A DNA stretch of 30,754 nt from DATECU01 sp035286745 (GTDB taxonomy: Bacteria; Acidobacteriota; Vicinamibacteria; Fen-336): contig DATECU010000125.1 in NCBI GenBank assembly GCA_035286745.1, forward strand, positions 1 through 30,754, written 5' to 3'. The notes beneath the pieces were generated by a model, which was given only the letters and a program-made list of their open reading frames with translations, was not told where the DNA came from and searched no databases. Numbering within the stretch: the stretch's first letter is position 1; every line of letters starts with the position of its first letter. This document shows positions 7,377 through 15,913 of the stretch, one piece after another. A program made the position numbers and the translations under genes.

Positions 7377-8327
7377 CTATCCCCGCAACGCTTCCAGCAG
7401 GCCCGCGAGGTCCTCGGGCCAGGGGCTCTCGAAGGTCAGGCGGGCACCGGTCGCGGGATGGTCAAAGACCAGGCGGGCGGCGTGGAGGGCCGGGCGGGCG
7501 AGGGAGTTGAGGGCGTCCCGTGAGGCGGAACGGCGAGAGGAGGGCGTGCGGGTGCCGCCGTAGGTGGCGTCGCCGGCGACCGGGTGGCCGAGGGAGGCCA
7601 GGTGCACGCGGATCTGATGCGTGCGTCCGGTCGAGATGCACACGCGCAGCAGGGCCGCACCGTCGAGCGCCTCCGTAAGGCGATAGCGAGTGCGGGCCTC
7701 CCGCCCGCGCGGGGCTCGGACCGACATCTTCTTTCGATGGACTGGGTCGCGCCCGATGGCGGCCTTGATCTCGCCTTCGGCTCGGGCGGGCACGCCGTGG
7801 ACCAGCGCCAGGTACTCCTTCTCCACGGTTCGGCCGGCGAACTGGGCGGTGAGCGCGCGATGGGTCTCGTCGTCCTTGGCCACCACCATCAAACCCGAGG
7901 TGCCCTTGTCCAGGCGGTGGACGATGCCGGGCCTGAGCACACCGCCCACTCCCGAGAGGTCCTTCACGTGGTGGAGCAGCGCGTTCACCAGGGTGCCGCC
8001 GTGCTGGCCGGCACCGGGGTGCACGACCAGGCCGGCCGGCTTATCGACAACCAGCAGGTGCCGATCCTGGTACACCACGCGGAGGGGGATGTCCTCAGGA
8101 TCGGGTAGGGCGGCCTCCGGCTCGGGGATCAGGATCGCCACCGTCTGGCCGGACCTCAGGCGATACGACGCCTTGGCCGAACCATTGTCCAGTTGAACGT
8201 GGCCGGCTTCGATCAAGGCCTGAAGCCGCGCCCGGCTCAGCTCGGGCAGACGACCGGCCAGCCAGCGGTCGAGGCGAACACCGGCCCCTGCCGCGTCCAC
8301 GGTGAGGGACCGGGGCGGCTCGGCCAT
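7377..8327 (-). CDS. rluD: RluD-type 23S rRNA pseudouridine synthase
   Basis: 316 residues. An N-terminal S4 RNA-binding domain (about 17-62: VRLDRWLAGRLPELSRARLQ) precedes the RsuA/RluA catalytic domain. The active-site motif is GIVHRLDKGTSGLMVV with catalytic Asp140, and other family blocks are VVDKPAGLVVHPG, GRTHQIRVHLASLGHPVAGD and LHAARLVFDHP. S4-bearing enzymes with this motif isomerise uridines in helix 69 of 23S rRNA in the cytoplasm. Family assignment is secure; the exact target positions are not visible. It starts nine bases after the lgt stop, with weak ribosome-binding sequence, as the last gene of the ileS-lspA-lgt-rluD run. Confidence 0.95.
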   Translation of the reverse strand: MAEPPRSLTVDAAGAGVRLDRWLAGRLPELSRARLQALIEAGHVQLDNGSAKASYRLRSGQTVAILIPEPEAALPDPEDIPLRVVYQDRHLLVVDKPAGLVVHPGAGQHGGTLVNALLHHVKDLSGVGGVLRPGIVHRLDKGTSGLMVVAKDDETHRALTAQFAGRTVEKEYLALVHGVPARAEGEIKAAIGRDPVHRKKMSVRAPRGREARTRYRLTEALDGAALLRVCISTGRTHQIRVHLASLGHPVAGDATYGGTRTPSSRRSASRDALNSLARPALHAARLVFDHPATGARLTFESPWPEDLAGLLEALRG

Positions 8328-8336
8328 GAGCTCGAA

Positions 8337-9197
8337 TCAGGCGGGGCCGGCGGTCTCTGGCGCGGCCGGGGCCAAGGGCGGCGCTGGCGCCTTCGCCTGG
8401 CGCCGGGCGAGATAGGGATAGAGCCCGGCCACCACCAGCACCATCAGCAAGGCGATGAACTGGGAGGTCGACAGGGCACCGCTGAAGACGCTGCCCCGGG
8501 CGGCGTCGCCGCGGTAGATCTCGATGATCGCCCGCGCCACCGCGTAGAGGAAGAAGTAGGCGAGGACGACCTGGCCCTGGAACTTCTTGCGGCCGGCGAG
8601 CCAGAGCAGGAAGAAGAAGATGAGGAGGGCCGCTCCAGATTCGTAGAGCTGTGTTGGGTGCAGGGGGATGTCGAGGGGGGTGCCGATGGTGCGGCCGGCG
8701 AAGATGTCCTTGAAGGTCACTGCCCACGAAACCGTGGTTGGCTTGCCCCAGCAGCAACCGGCGGCGAAGCAGCCCTGGCGACCCACCGCCTGGCCCAGGA
8801 TCACGGCCGGCGCCAGCACGTCGGCGGCAGCCCAGCCGGGGATCTTGAAACGGCGCACGTAGAGGACCGCCACCAGCAGCGCGCCCAGGAGGCCCCCGTA
8901 GAAGACGCCGCCGCTCCGGAAGAGCGACAGCATCTCCATCTTGTTATGGAGGTAGAAGCGCCATTCCACGGCCAGGAGCAAGAGCTTGGCGCCCAGCAGG
9001 CCGCCGAGCAGCACCCAGACCGCCAGGTCGGTGATGCGGGCGGGGTCGAGGCCGGCTCTCTTCGCCTGACGATTGACGACCCACAGCCCGGCCACGAAGG
9101 CGATGGCCAGGAGCACGCCGTAGGTGGGCAGGGTGAAGGGGCCCAGGTGCCACTTGAAGAGGTCGAAAGCGGGGACGGTGAAGAGGCGAGGGTACAT
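8337..9197 (-). CDS. lgt: Prolipoprotein diacylglyceryl transferase
   Basis: 286 residues with about seven membrane segments. It transfers a diacylglyceryl group from phosphatidylglycerol to the lipobox Cys of prolipoproteins at the inner membrane. Family blocks seen are FTLPTYGVLLAIAFVAG, SGGVFYGGLLG, the Lgt signature region GRQGCFAAGCCWG (139-151) and HPTQLYES (from His180). The signature differs from the common GRIGNFxNGExxG form by Cys and Ala in place of Asn, a variant I believe also occurs outside Proteobacteria. The C-terminus is a short Ala/Pro tail. The ATG follows the lspA stop with no spacing (TAGATG), so translation is probably coupled. LspA, next to it, performs the following maturation step. 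Confidence 0.95.
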   Translation of the reverse strand: MYPRLFTVPAFDLFKWHLGPFTLPTYGVLLAIAFVAGLWVVNRQAKRAGLDPARITDLAVWVLLGGLLGAKLLLLAVEWRFYLHNKMEMLSLFRSGGVFYGGLLGALLVAVLYVRRFKIPGWAAADVLAPAVILGQAVGRQGCFAAGCCWGKPTTVSWAVTFKDIFAGRTIGTPLDIPLHPTQLYESGAALLIFFFLLWLAGRKKFQGQVVLAYFFLYAVARAIIEIYRGDAARGSVFSGALSTSQFIALLMVLVVAGLYPYLARRQAKAPAPPLAPAAPETAGPA

Positions 9198-9716
9198 CTA
9201 CTCGGTCCTCCCGGTCGAAGGGTTGGCTACGGCGGCCGGCTCGGTGCCGGGATTGAGCAGGATGTCGAGCACCAGCAAAGAGACGCCGATGGAGATGGCG
9301 GAATCGGCGGCGTTGAAGGCGGGCCAGTGGTGGGGGCCCCAGTAGGCGTCGACGAAGTCGATGACGTAGCCCAGGCGCACCCGGTCCAGCAGGTTGCCGA
9401 GGGCCCCGCCCATGATGAGGGCCAGGCCGGTGCGGGGCAGCCGGCTTCCGGCGGGAAGCCTCCAGGCGTAGACGGCGATGGCCAGGAGCGCAGCCAAGCC
9501 CAAAACGGAGAGCAGCAGGGACTGGTAGGGCAGCGAGGCGTCGGAGAAGAGGCCAAAGGCGGCGCCGCGGTTCCTGACGTAGGTGAGCTGCAGCAGGCCC
9601 TCGATCAGCGTTCGGCTCTCGTGCAGGCTCATCAGGCGATCGACCAGCGCCTTGGTGGCCTGATCCAGAGCCACCACCACGCCGGCCACCCAGAAGTAGA
9701 ACGCGCGGCTCCTCAT
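9198..9716 (-). CDS. lspA: Lipoprotein signal peptidase II
   Basis: 172 residues from ATG 9716, which overlaps the ileS stop as ATGA; a longer N-terminal reading would run through ileS in another frame. It cleaves the signal peptide of diacylglyceryl-modified prolipoproteins. Four membrane helices are visible. Conserved blocks are YVRNRGAAFGLF, GGALGNLLDRV with catalytic Asp111, and VIDFVD followed by WPAFNAADSAI with catalytic Asp138. The length is normal. Coupling to ileS is a widespread gene order. Confidence 0.97.
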   Translation of the reverse strand: MRSRAFYFWVAGVVVALDQATKALVDRLMSLHESRTLIEGLLQLTYVRNRGAAFGLFSDASLPYQSLLLSVLGLAALLAIAVYAWRLPAGSRLPRTGLALIMGGALGNLLDRVRLGYVIDFVDAYWGPHHWPAFNAADSAISIGVSLLVLDILLNPGTEPAAVANPSTGRTE

Positions 9717-12532
9717 TGCCCCTCCAACACCGTCGCGCACCGCTCGCACACCCCGGCGTGAGCGCTGAGGCTGCCCACCTGCGGCGAATAGGTCCAGCAG
9801 CGCTCGCACTTGGCGCCCGGGGCGCGGCTCACCTCGACCTCGACCTCGCCCTCGCCCCTGCGCACGCCCGCCCGGCTCACGATGAAGAGGTTGGCCAAGT
9901 TGCCGGGGAAGGTCGAGCTGAGATCCTCATAGCGCCCGAGGGCTGCGGCCACCTCCGGGGGGGCGGTGACCGCGACCTCGGCCTCCAGGCTGGCGGCGAT
10001 CTGCTTGGCGGCGCGCGCCTCTTCGAGCGCCTTGGTGACCACGCCCCGTACTTCGAGCAGCACTTCCCAGCGGGCCAGCAGGTCCTCGTCGGCCTTCTCG
10101 GCCTTGGGGAAGACGGCCAGGTGGACCGATGCCTCGGCGCGGCCGGGGATGAGAGGCCAGATCTCGTCGGCGGTGAAGGGCAAGACCGGAGCCATCAGCC
10201 GGGTCAGGTCCTCGGCTACCCGGAGCAGCACGGTCTGCGCCGCCCGCCGGCGCCGGCTCTGGGCCGGGTCGCAGTAGAGCCGGTCCTTGAGCACGTCCAG
10301 GTAGAAGGCCGACAGGTCGACCGCGCAGTACTGCACCAACTGATGGTAGACCAGGTGGAACTCGTAGCCCTCGTAGGCGGCGAGCAGGCGGGTCACCAAC
10401 TGGCGATGGCGGGAAAGCGCATAGCGATCGATCTCCTCCATCTCGGCCTCGGGCACGGCGTCCCTTTCGGGGTCGAAGTCGGTCAGGTTGGAGAGCAGGT
10501 AGCGGCAGGTGTTGCGGACCTTGCGATAGGCCTCGGACACCCGCTTCAGCATCTCCTCGGAGAAGCGCATGTCCTCGCGGTAGTCGACCATGATGGTCCA
10601 CAGGCGCAGGATCTCCGCCCCGTGAGTGGCCACCAGCTTGGCGGTGTCCACGTCGTTGCCCACGCTCTTGGAGATCTTCTTGCCTTCGGCGTCTACCGTG
10701 AAGCCGTGGGTGATCACCTGACGATAGGGGGCGCTACCCCGGGTCCCCACGCCGATGAGCAGCGAGGAGTGGAACCAGCCCCGGTGCTGGTCGGAGCCTT
10801 CGAGATAGACGTCGGCCGGCCAGGCCAGGCCCTGATGGTGATCCAGGACCGCGGCGTGGGAGGAGCCGGAGTCGAACCAGACGTCGAGGATGTCCCGCTC
10901 CTTCTGGAACTCGCCGCCGCCGCACTTGCGGCAGCGGAAGCCCTCGGGCAGGAGCGCCGGGGCCTCCCGGTCGTACCAGGCGTCCGCGCTCAGCTGCTCG
11001 AAGATATCGGCCACAAAGCGCGCCAGCTCGGGCGTCAGGTGAGCCTCGCCGCAGGCCTTGCAGTAGAAGGCCGGGATCGGCACTCCCCACAGCCGCTGCC
11101 GGGAGATGCACCAATCGGGCCGGGTGGCCACCATGTTGCGGATGCGCTCCTCGCCCCAGGCCGGAAACCAGCGGACCTGGGAGATCGCCTCTAACGCGCG
11201 GTCGCGGAAGCCGTCCCGGTCCAGGGCGATGAACCACTGCTCGGTGGCGCGGAAGATGATGGGCTTCTTGCAGCGCCAGCAGACGGGGTAGGCGTGGGAC
11301 TCCTTGCCGGAATGCAGCAGGGCGCCGCTTTCTTGCAGGAAGGCGACGATCTCCGGGTTGGCGTCGAACACCTTCTTGCCGGCGAAGCGCTCGATCTCGG
11401 GGAGGAAGCGGCCGCCCGCGTCCACCGGACAGTAGATGTCGAGGCCGTAGCGCAGCCCGGTCAGGTAGTCGTCCCAGCCGTGCCCGGGCGCGGTGTGTAC
11501 GATGCCGGTGCCGGTGTCGAGGGTGACGTAGTCGCCCAGGACCCCGGGCGAGTCGCGGTCGATCCAGAGGTGACGGAAGCGGAGGTGCTCGAAGTCCGCG
11601 CCTTTGGCTTCGGCGAGGGGCTCTCCCAGGCGCTTCGGCTTGTCGGTCGCGCCCCAGAAGCGAGCTTCGGCCGCTTCGCGGAGCGCCTTCGCCAGCACCA
11701 GCACGTCGCTCGTGCCTTCGACCGGATAGCAGGCGTAGTCGGCCTCCGGATGAAAGGCCAGCGCCAGGTTGGCGGGCAGGGTCCAGGGGGTCGTGGTCCA
11801 GATGACGGCGAAGAGCTTCTTCCCGCGAAGGGCCGGGAAGCGGGCCTCGATGCCGGCTCGCTCCGCCTCGGCCAGCGGGAAGCGCACGTCGATGGAGGGG
11901 CTCTGGTGGTTGTCGTCGTACTCGACCTCGGCCTCGGCCAGCGCCGTCTGGCAGGAGATGCACCAGTGGACCGACTTCTTGGCCTTGTAGACTAGGCCCT
12001 TCTCGGCGAACGCCGCCAACTGCCGGACGATGGTGGCCTGGTACTGCGGCGCCATGGTGAGGTAGGGCGTCTCCCATTCGCCCATCACACCTAACCGTTC
12101 GAAGTCGGCGCGCTGGATGGCCACGAACTTCTCGGCGTAGGCGCGGCAGGCGCGCCGGAACTCCACCGGGCTCAGGTCCTTCTTCTTGGCCCCCAGGTTC
12201 TTGTCCACTTGCAGCTCGATGGGCAGGCCGTGGCAGTCCCAGCCGGGGACGTAGGGTGCATCGAAGCCGGCCAGGGTTTGACTGCGGACCACCACGTCCT
12301 TCAGGATCTTGTTGAGGGCGGTGCCCAGGTGGACGTGGCCGTTGGCGTAGGGCGGGCCGTCGTGGAGGATGAACCGGGGCGCCCCCTGGCGTGAGGCGCG
12401 CAGCTTCCCGTAGAGGTCCTCCGCCTTCCAGGCGGCGAGCCGTCTGGGCTCCGCCTGAGGCAGGTTGGCCTTCATGGGGAAGTCGGTCTGAGGCAGGTTG
12501 AGCGTGGACTTGAGGTCCGAAGCTGTGGTCAT
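9713..12532 (-). CDS. ileS: Isoleucyl-tRNA synthetase
   Basis: 939 residues, the usual length of bacterial-type IleS. It charges tRNA-Ile with isoleucine and edits mischarged valine. The class I HIGH element appears as HLGT (68-71) within PPYANGHVHLGTALNKIL, and the KMSKS element as KISKS (619-623). The editing domain region includes WTTTPWTLPANLAL and VHTAPGHGWDDY. The C-terminal zinc finger has Cys909, Cys912, Cys929 and Cys932. There is no clear Shine-Dalgarno before the ATG. A T-box leader is not evident in the 158 bases upstream. It is the first gene of the ileS-lspA-lgt-rluD run. Confidence 0.98.
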   Translation of the reverse strand: MTTASDLKSTLNLPQTDFPMKANLPQAEPRRLAAWKAEDLYGKLRASRQGAPRFILHDGPPYANGHVHLGTALNKILKDVVVRSQTLAGFDAPYVPGWDCHGLPIELQVDKNLGAKKKDLSPVEFRRACRAYAEKFVAIQRADFERLGVMGEWETPYLTMAPQYQATIVRQLAAFAEKGLVYKAKKSVHWCISCQTALAEAEVEYDDNHQSPSIDVRFPLAEAERAGIEARFPALRGKKLFAVIWTTTPWTLPANLALAFHPEADYACYPVEGTSDVLVLAKALREAAEARFWGATDKPKRLGEPLAEAKGADFEHLRFRHLWIDRDSPGVLGDYVTLDTGTGIVHTAPGHGWDDYLTGLRYGLDIYCPVDAGGRFLPEIERFAGKKVFDANPEIVAFLQESGALLHSGKESHAYPVCWRCKKPIIFRATEQWFIALDRDGFRDRALEAISQVRWFPAWGEERIRNMVATRPDWCISRQRLWGVPIPAFYCKACGEAHLTPELARFVADIFEQLSADAWYDREAPALLPEGFRCRKCGGGEFQKERDILDVWFDSGSSHAAVLDHHQGLAWPADVYLEGSDQHRGWFHSSLLIGVGTRGSAPYRQVITHGFTVDAEGKKISKSVGNDVDTAKLVATHGAEILRLWTIMVDYREDMRFSEEMLKRVSEAYRKVRNTCRYLLSNLTDFDPERDAVPEAEMEEIDRYALSRHRQLVTRLLAAYEGYEFHLVYHQLVQYCAVDLSAFYLDVLKDRLYCDPAQSRRRRAAQTVLLRVAEDLTRLMAPVLPFTADEIWPLIPGRAEASVHLAVFPKAEKADEDLLARWEVLLEVRGVVTKALEEARAAKQIAASLEAEVAVTAPPEVAAALGRYEDLSSTFPGNLANLFIVSRAGVRRGEGEVEVEVSRAPGAKCERCWTYSPQVGSLSAHAGVCERCATVLEGQ

Positions 12533-12631
12533 GGAGATGGCCCAAGCAGCCCTTCGTGGGCCGCAAACAAAGCCTCAGACTAACATGAATCGCGCGTTGT
12601 CGTCGGCCGATGCCGAACGGGCTTCAGTCGG

Positions 12632-12689
12632 CGGGCAGTCCTGCCCGAGGGGGTCCGGCGACAACGCTCGGGGCGAGCCCTGCCGAGCG
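12632..12689 (-). terminator. Hairpins after the small lipoprotein gene
   Basis: Directly after the lipoprotein stop, CGCTCGG (12665-12671) and CCGAGCG (12683-12689) form a perfect 7-bp stem with an 11-base loop. A second hairpin, CGGGCA and TGCCCG around a GTCC loop, lies at 12632-12647. Neither is followed by a T-tract, so termination or attenuation before ileS is only suggested. Confidence 0.4.
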
Positions 12690-12690
12690 A

Positions 12691-12900
12691 TCAGCGGATG
12701 CGACAGGTCGTGGAGCCCTGACCTGACCCACAGAACTTCCCAACCAGCTCTCCGGTGTCCTCGTCCTCGAAGTTCCGACAGTAAAGCCCCGCGTCGCAGT
12801 CCGAGTCTGTGGAGCACTTGTCACACTCGTCGCCTTGGCTACAGGCGCCGGATGAGACCGCGAACGCCAGGACGCCGACCAGCAAGAGCCATCGGGCCAT
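12691..12900 (-). CDS. Small Cys-rich lipoprotein
   Basis: 69 residues, with a GGGGGGAG Shine-Dalgarno just before ATG 12900. The signal peptide ends in a lipobox-like SGAC with Cys20 as the lipidated residue. The mature part is short and acidic with regularly spaced cysteines: DECDKCSTDSDCDAGLYC, then later FCGSGQ and TTCR. It is paralogous to the divergent gene at 13222, sharing the pattern DECDxCxxDxDCxxGxxC and a terminal CG/CR pair. The cysteines probably form disulfides in the periplasm or on the cell surface. Function is unknown. The maturation enzymes lgt and lspA are encoded nearby, though this proximity may be chance. Confidence 0.75.
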   Translation of the reverse strand: MARWLLLVGVLAFAVSSGACSQGDECDKCSTDSDCDAGLYCRNFEDEDTGELVGKFCGSGQGSTTCRIR

Positions 12901-13221
12901 TCTCCCCCCTCGAGTCTGTAGGACCGGAACGCCTGGCTATCGTAGCCGAACCTCAGGCGTACTTCCACCACGACGGGCCAGGGAGTAGAGGCCGCGGCTC
13001 CACCTTGCACTCGAGGCGCCTGATGGACAGCAGCCACGGCGATTGGACGGTTCCACTCAAGGCTCGTACCATGGTTGGCCTGAACGGTCCCGGTGACGAG
13101 CGTGGCTGGCACCGAGGCCGGGTTGAGGATCATGCACCGAGGCAAGGCCTGCCGCTACGCCTGGCCCCTGCGGTTGGTGTGCGCAGGGAAGCGCCGGATG
13201 CCGGTGCAAGGAGCGCAAGAG
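12901..13221. other. Divergent intergenic region between the paralogous lipoproteins
   Basis: 320 bases between two divergent starts. It must hold the promoters of both lipoprotein genes. A TACGAT hexamer on the minus strand about 40 bases before ATG 12900 is a weak -10 candidate. A frame in the minus direction (about 12915-13130) reads as plausible protein but continues out of frame into the lipoprotein gene, so I do not call it. Confidence 0.4.
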
Positions 13222-13422
13222 ATGAGGGGAGTGCTTTGGCTGCTGTGCTTGGCCCTGGCGGTGCCGGCCGTGCTGCCTCTGGCGGGTTGTACGAGCGGCG
13301 ACGAGTGTGACAGCTGCACTGTCGACGCGGACTGCAAGGACGGGTTCTTCTGCAGCGACTTCAGTGACGGCGTCCGGCGTTGCGGGCCAGGGGTGGGTCC
13401 AGCGGTCTGTCGGACCGAGTAG
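13222..13422 (+). CDS. Small Cys-rich lipoprotein, paralogue
   Basis: 66 residues from ATG 13222, with AAGGAG about nine bases upstream; longer upstream readings lack a signal peptide at their start. The signal peptide ends in the good lipobox LAGC, with Cys23 lipidated. The mature part reads SGDECDSCTVDADCKDGFFC, then DFSDGVRRCGPGVGPAVCR. Cysteine spacing matches the divergent paralogue at 12691-12900, while the signal peptides differ, so the mature domain is under selection. Function is unknown. It ends 32 bases before a converging membrane-protein gene. Confidence 0.75.
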   Translation: MRGVLWLLCLALAVPAVLPLAGCTSGDECDSCTVDADCKDGFFCSDFSDGVRRCGPGVGPAVCRTE

Positions 13423-13435
13423 GGTTCCGGGGGTG

Positions 13436-13452
13436 GGGCGGTGGCCTCGCCC
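13436..13452. terminator. Short hairpin between converging genes
   Basis: GGGCG (13436-13440) and CGCCC (13448-13452) with a seven-base loop lie in the 32-base gap between the lipoprotein and the converging membrane-protein gene. It could serve both strands. There is no T-tract. Confidence 0.3.
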
Positions 13453-13454
13453 TG

Positions 13455-14285
13455 TCAGTCGACCGGCGCCCCCCGCGGCCTGGGCGCGCGGAATCGCCAG
13501 CGCCGTGAGGCCCAGGACACCAAGAGGGCGATGGCTCCGCCCAACGTCCCGGCCAGCACCGTGAACAGCGGCCAGAAGGTGAGCTGGGGCAACATCGCCA
13601 GACTCAGAAGCTGCTCCCAAGAGGCCGGCTCGAACTGACGCTCGCCCAGGAAAGGCACCGCCACCGGTCCCACCGCCGAGAGGTCGAAGTGGGACCCCAG
13701 GTGCAAGACGGTGGCGACGACGTAGAGGCACGCCAGCCAGACCCTGACGGAGAGCGCGTACACCACGAGGTCGAGGAAGAAAGATCGAAGGCGGCGCCGC
13801 TCGGGCAGCAGGGCGAGAGCGAAGTAGGCTCCCACCAGAGGGGCAAGTCCGGTGATGCCTACCACTCGCGTCCAACTGGCGGGGGCCGCCGCCTGCTCGA
13901 GGCCGAAGCGGACCACCGTCACCATCACGGAAAGTGCCACCGCCACCGTCACCCGCCGCCCGGCCAGGTCATCCGCGACCGCCTCGGGCAGGGCCAGGCC
14001 CAGCGTCCCCAGCAGCAGGCAGACGCCGGTCATGACGTAGTAGGGAAGGCTGGCGGCGGCCGACACCCGGCCGGTGACGTAGCTCGAGCCGAGGAGGAAG
14101 GCGCCGGTGGTGGGGGCGTCCCGCTGGCCCTCGGCGCCCAGGCCCAGGACCAGGAACAGGATTCCCCCCGCGCTCGCCAGCAGCGAGAGCGTCCGCCTGA
14201 CGCGAGCCGGCAGGTGACCCCAGGACAAGAGGGAGGCGAAGGCCATCCAGAAGAGGAGGTGGCTCCCGAGGCGGCCCCAGGGCAT
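13455..14285 (-). CDS. Integral membrane protein of unknown family
   Basis: 276 residues from ATG 14285. About seven or eight hydrophobic segments are visible (for example LLFWMAFASLLSW, LLASAGGILFLVLGLG, YYVMTGVCLLLGTLGLAL, LVVYALSVRVWLACLYVVA and LFTVLAGTLGGAIALLVSW), with an Arg-rich cytoplasmic tail. No signature motif was recognised. The start was chosen because a TATACT -10 hexamer ends seven bases upstream and the first membrane helix follows closely; upstream in-frame codons would precede that promoter. There is no Shine-Dalgarno, so the mRNA is probably leaderless. It is divergent from the flippase operon. Confidence 0.75.
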   Translation of the reverse strand: MPWGRLGSHLLFWMAFASLLSWGHLPARVRRTLSLLASAGGILFLVLGLGAEGQRDAPTTGAFLLGSSYVTGRVSAAASLPYYVMTGVCLLLGTLGLALPEAVADDLAGRRVTVAVALSVMVTVVRFGLEQAAAPASWTRVVGITGLAPLVGAYFALALLPERRRLRSFFLDLVVYALSVRVWLACLYVVATVLHLGSHFDLSAVGPVAVPFLGERQFEPASWEQLLSLAMLPQLTFWPLFTVLAGTLGGAIALLVSWASRRWRFRAPRPRGAPVD

Positions 14286-14292
14286 CCGCGGG

Positions 14293-14298
14293 AGTATA
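14293..14298 (-). promoter_or_regulatory. Leaderless-type -10 element
   Basis: TATACT on the minus strand, followed by CCCGCGG and then ATG 14285. The transcription start would fall at or next to the ATG. The corresponding -35 region (ACGGTG, 17 bases upstream) is a poor match. Confidence 0.4.
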
Positions 14299-14430
14299 CA
14301 CGTTCCGCGCGGGGCCACCGTGCTCGAATGCTCCCCGCGTGTCGGCATCCGGCCGACTCGCGTTTTCGAGTAGGCTCAGCAGGCCGGCAAGCGGCCTGGA
14401 GGCGAGCGAGGTGTTGAGTCGGGAAAAGAG

Positions 14431-15885
14431 ATGAGCGAGGCGCGAGAGGCGACCCGGGGCAGCGGCATCCGTTTGGCGACGGAGGCGGTGTCGCGGGCGC
14501 TCTCGGTGGCGACCACCCTGGCGGCGATGCGCCTGGACCCCGCCGACTTCGGCGTCTTGGTGGCGGTCGGTGGACTCGCCGTGGTCCTGGCCGAGGCCGG
14601 GGACCTGGGGCTTCAGGGGCTCGCGGTTCCGGCGCTGATTGCCCGGCGCTTCTCCCTTCGCGATCTGCTCCGGGCCAAACTGGTGTTGGCGGTGCTCCTG
14701 GGGGGGGTGGCCTTGGTTCTTCCCCTGCTGCTCGGCGGCTTGGCGCCGGTGGCCGCCGCCGTGCTGCCCGCCTCCTGGCGGCAGACGGTCCTGGCCGCTG
14801 GCGGGGGCAGCTTCTTGCTGACGCCCCTGATCCTCTACTACGGCCTGGCCGGCTGGAGCGAGTTCCTGGGGGTGGCGCTCAGGGCGGCCGGGCGGCGGGG
14901 CCAGGAGGCGGCGGTGATCCTGTGCCTGCGCCTGTCGGGCCTGCTGGCCACGGTACTGGCGATCGCGGCGGGCGCTCGGGTCTGGGGCCTGGCCTGGGCT
15001 CAGGCCGCCTCGGTGGTGCTCCCCATCGTGCTGGGGGCCTGGCTGCTCTGGCTGGCGAGCCGGGCTGCGCCTGACAGCAAGGAGGCCGCGGTCGGCTCGG
15101 TGCTGAGGGCGGCGGCACCGCTGGCCGTGAACGGAGGGCTGGCGCTCGTGAGCCTGCGCATCGAGGTGATTGCCATCTTCGTCCTGAAGGGATCGCGGGA
15201 GGCGGGCCTGTTCGGCGCCGCTCTGAAGCTGGTCGAGTCGCTCAACGGTATCGGGGCGGCGCTCCTGTCGGGGGCGCTTCCCTCGCTGACGCGTGAGGCG
15301 CTGGCAGGAGCCGGTCGCTCCCACCAGGTGAGAAGCCGCACCGCGGCCCTGGTTGCGCTCCTCGGCGTTCCCGCCGCCGTCGGGATGGTGCTTCAGGCCC
15401 CGGGGGTGCTGCACCTGGTCGCTCCTCCCGGCTACGCGGGGGGCGCGGGCGCGCTGCGCATCTTGGCCTTCGCCATCGCCGTCCTGTTCGTCAACACGCT
15501 GCTGATTCACGCTCTCATCGCCGCGGGACGGGCCGATCGCTTGCCGCGCCTCACCGGGGTCCGGGTCGGCGTGGCAGTGCTGCTCGCGCTGACGCTGGTG
15601 CCCGCGCTAGGCGGCCTCGGCGCGGCCATCGGGTTCCTGGCGGCGGAGCTGCTCCTGGCGGTGCTGGCGGGCCGCAGCGCGGCGGTTGCCGGCTTCCCGG
15701 TCCCGGTCCTGCGACCGGTGCTGCTGGCCGCTCTGCTGTCTTTGCCCATGGCCGCGGTGGTCGGCTTCTTGAAAGCGGACGCGGTGCCTGCCATCGCCGC
15801 CGGCGTTGGGGTCTACGCCGTCACGCTGGGAGCTGCCTGGCGCGTGCGCCGGCTGCGGCCGCTCCTGGAGGGGAGGCGGGATTGA
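14431..15885 (+). CDS. Flippase-like polysaccharide/lipid exporter (MOP superfamily)
   Basis: 484 residues with about 12-14 membrane helices. The opening SGIRLATEAVSRALSVATTLAAMRLDPADFGVLVAVGG is typical of Wzx/oligosaccharide-flippase members of the MATE/MOP superfamily. The repeat of the pattern after about residue 225 (SLRIEVIAIFVLKGSREAGLFGAA) is also typical, as it shows the family's two-lobed plan. Such proteins flip undecaprenyl-linked glycans or related lipids across the inner membrane. No glycosyltransferases are present, so the substrate is unknown. The leader carries a 7-bp hairpin (14380-14386 with 14392-14398); the ribosome-binding site is weak. It heads a four-gene plus-strand run, with a 28-base gap to the methyltransferase. 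Confidence 0.85.
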   Translation: MSEAREATRGSGIRLATEAVSRALSVATTLAAMRLDPADFGVLVAVGGLAVVLAEAGDLGLQGLAVPALIARRFSLRDLLRAKLVLAVLLGGVALVLPLLLGGLAPVAAAVLPASWRQTVLAAGGGSFLLTPLILYYGLAGWSEFLGVALRAAGRRGQEAAVILCLRLSGLLATVLAIAAGARVWGLAWAQAASVVLPIVLGAWLLWLASRAAPDSKEAAVGSVLRAAAPLAVNGGLALVSLRIEVIAIFVLKGSREAGLFGAALKLVESLNGIGAALLSGALPSLTREALAGAGRSHQVRSRTAALVALLGVPAAVGMVLQAPGVLHLVAPPGYAGGAGALRILAFAIAVLFVNTLLIHALIAAGRADRLPRLTGVRVGVAVLLALTLVPALGGLGAAIGFLAAELLLAVLAGRSAAVAGFPVPVLRPVLLAALLSLPMAAVVGFLKADAVPAIAAGVGVYAVTLGAAWRVRRLRPLLEGRRD

Positions 15886-15913
15886 GCGCGCCGGATCGAC
15901 CAGGAGTCGCACG

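Noticed and set aside
12624..13145. Minus-strand frame through the gap between the lipoprotein genes
   Set aside because: Part of it reads like protein, but it crosses the lipoprotein gene in another frame and has no signal peptide, ribosome-binding site or motif.
14341..14357. GTCGGC/GCCGAC hairpin followed by a short T-run (terminator-like on the plus strand)
   Set aside because: No plus-strand gene ends just upstream, so a terminator makes no sense here; it may be incidental.
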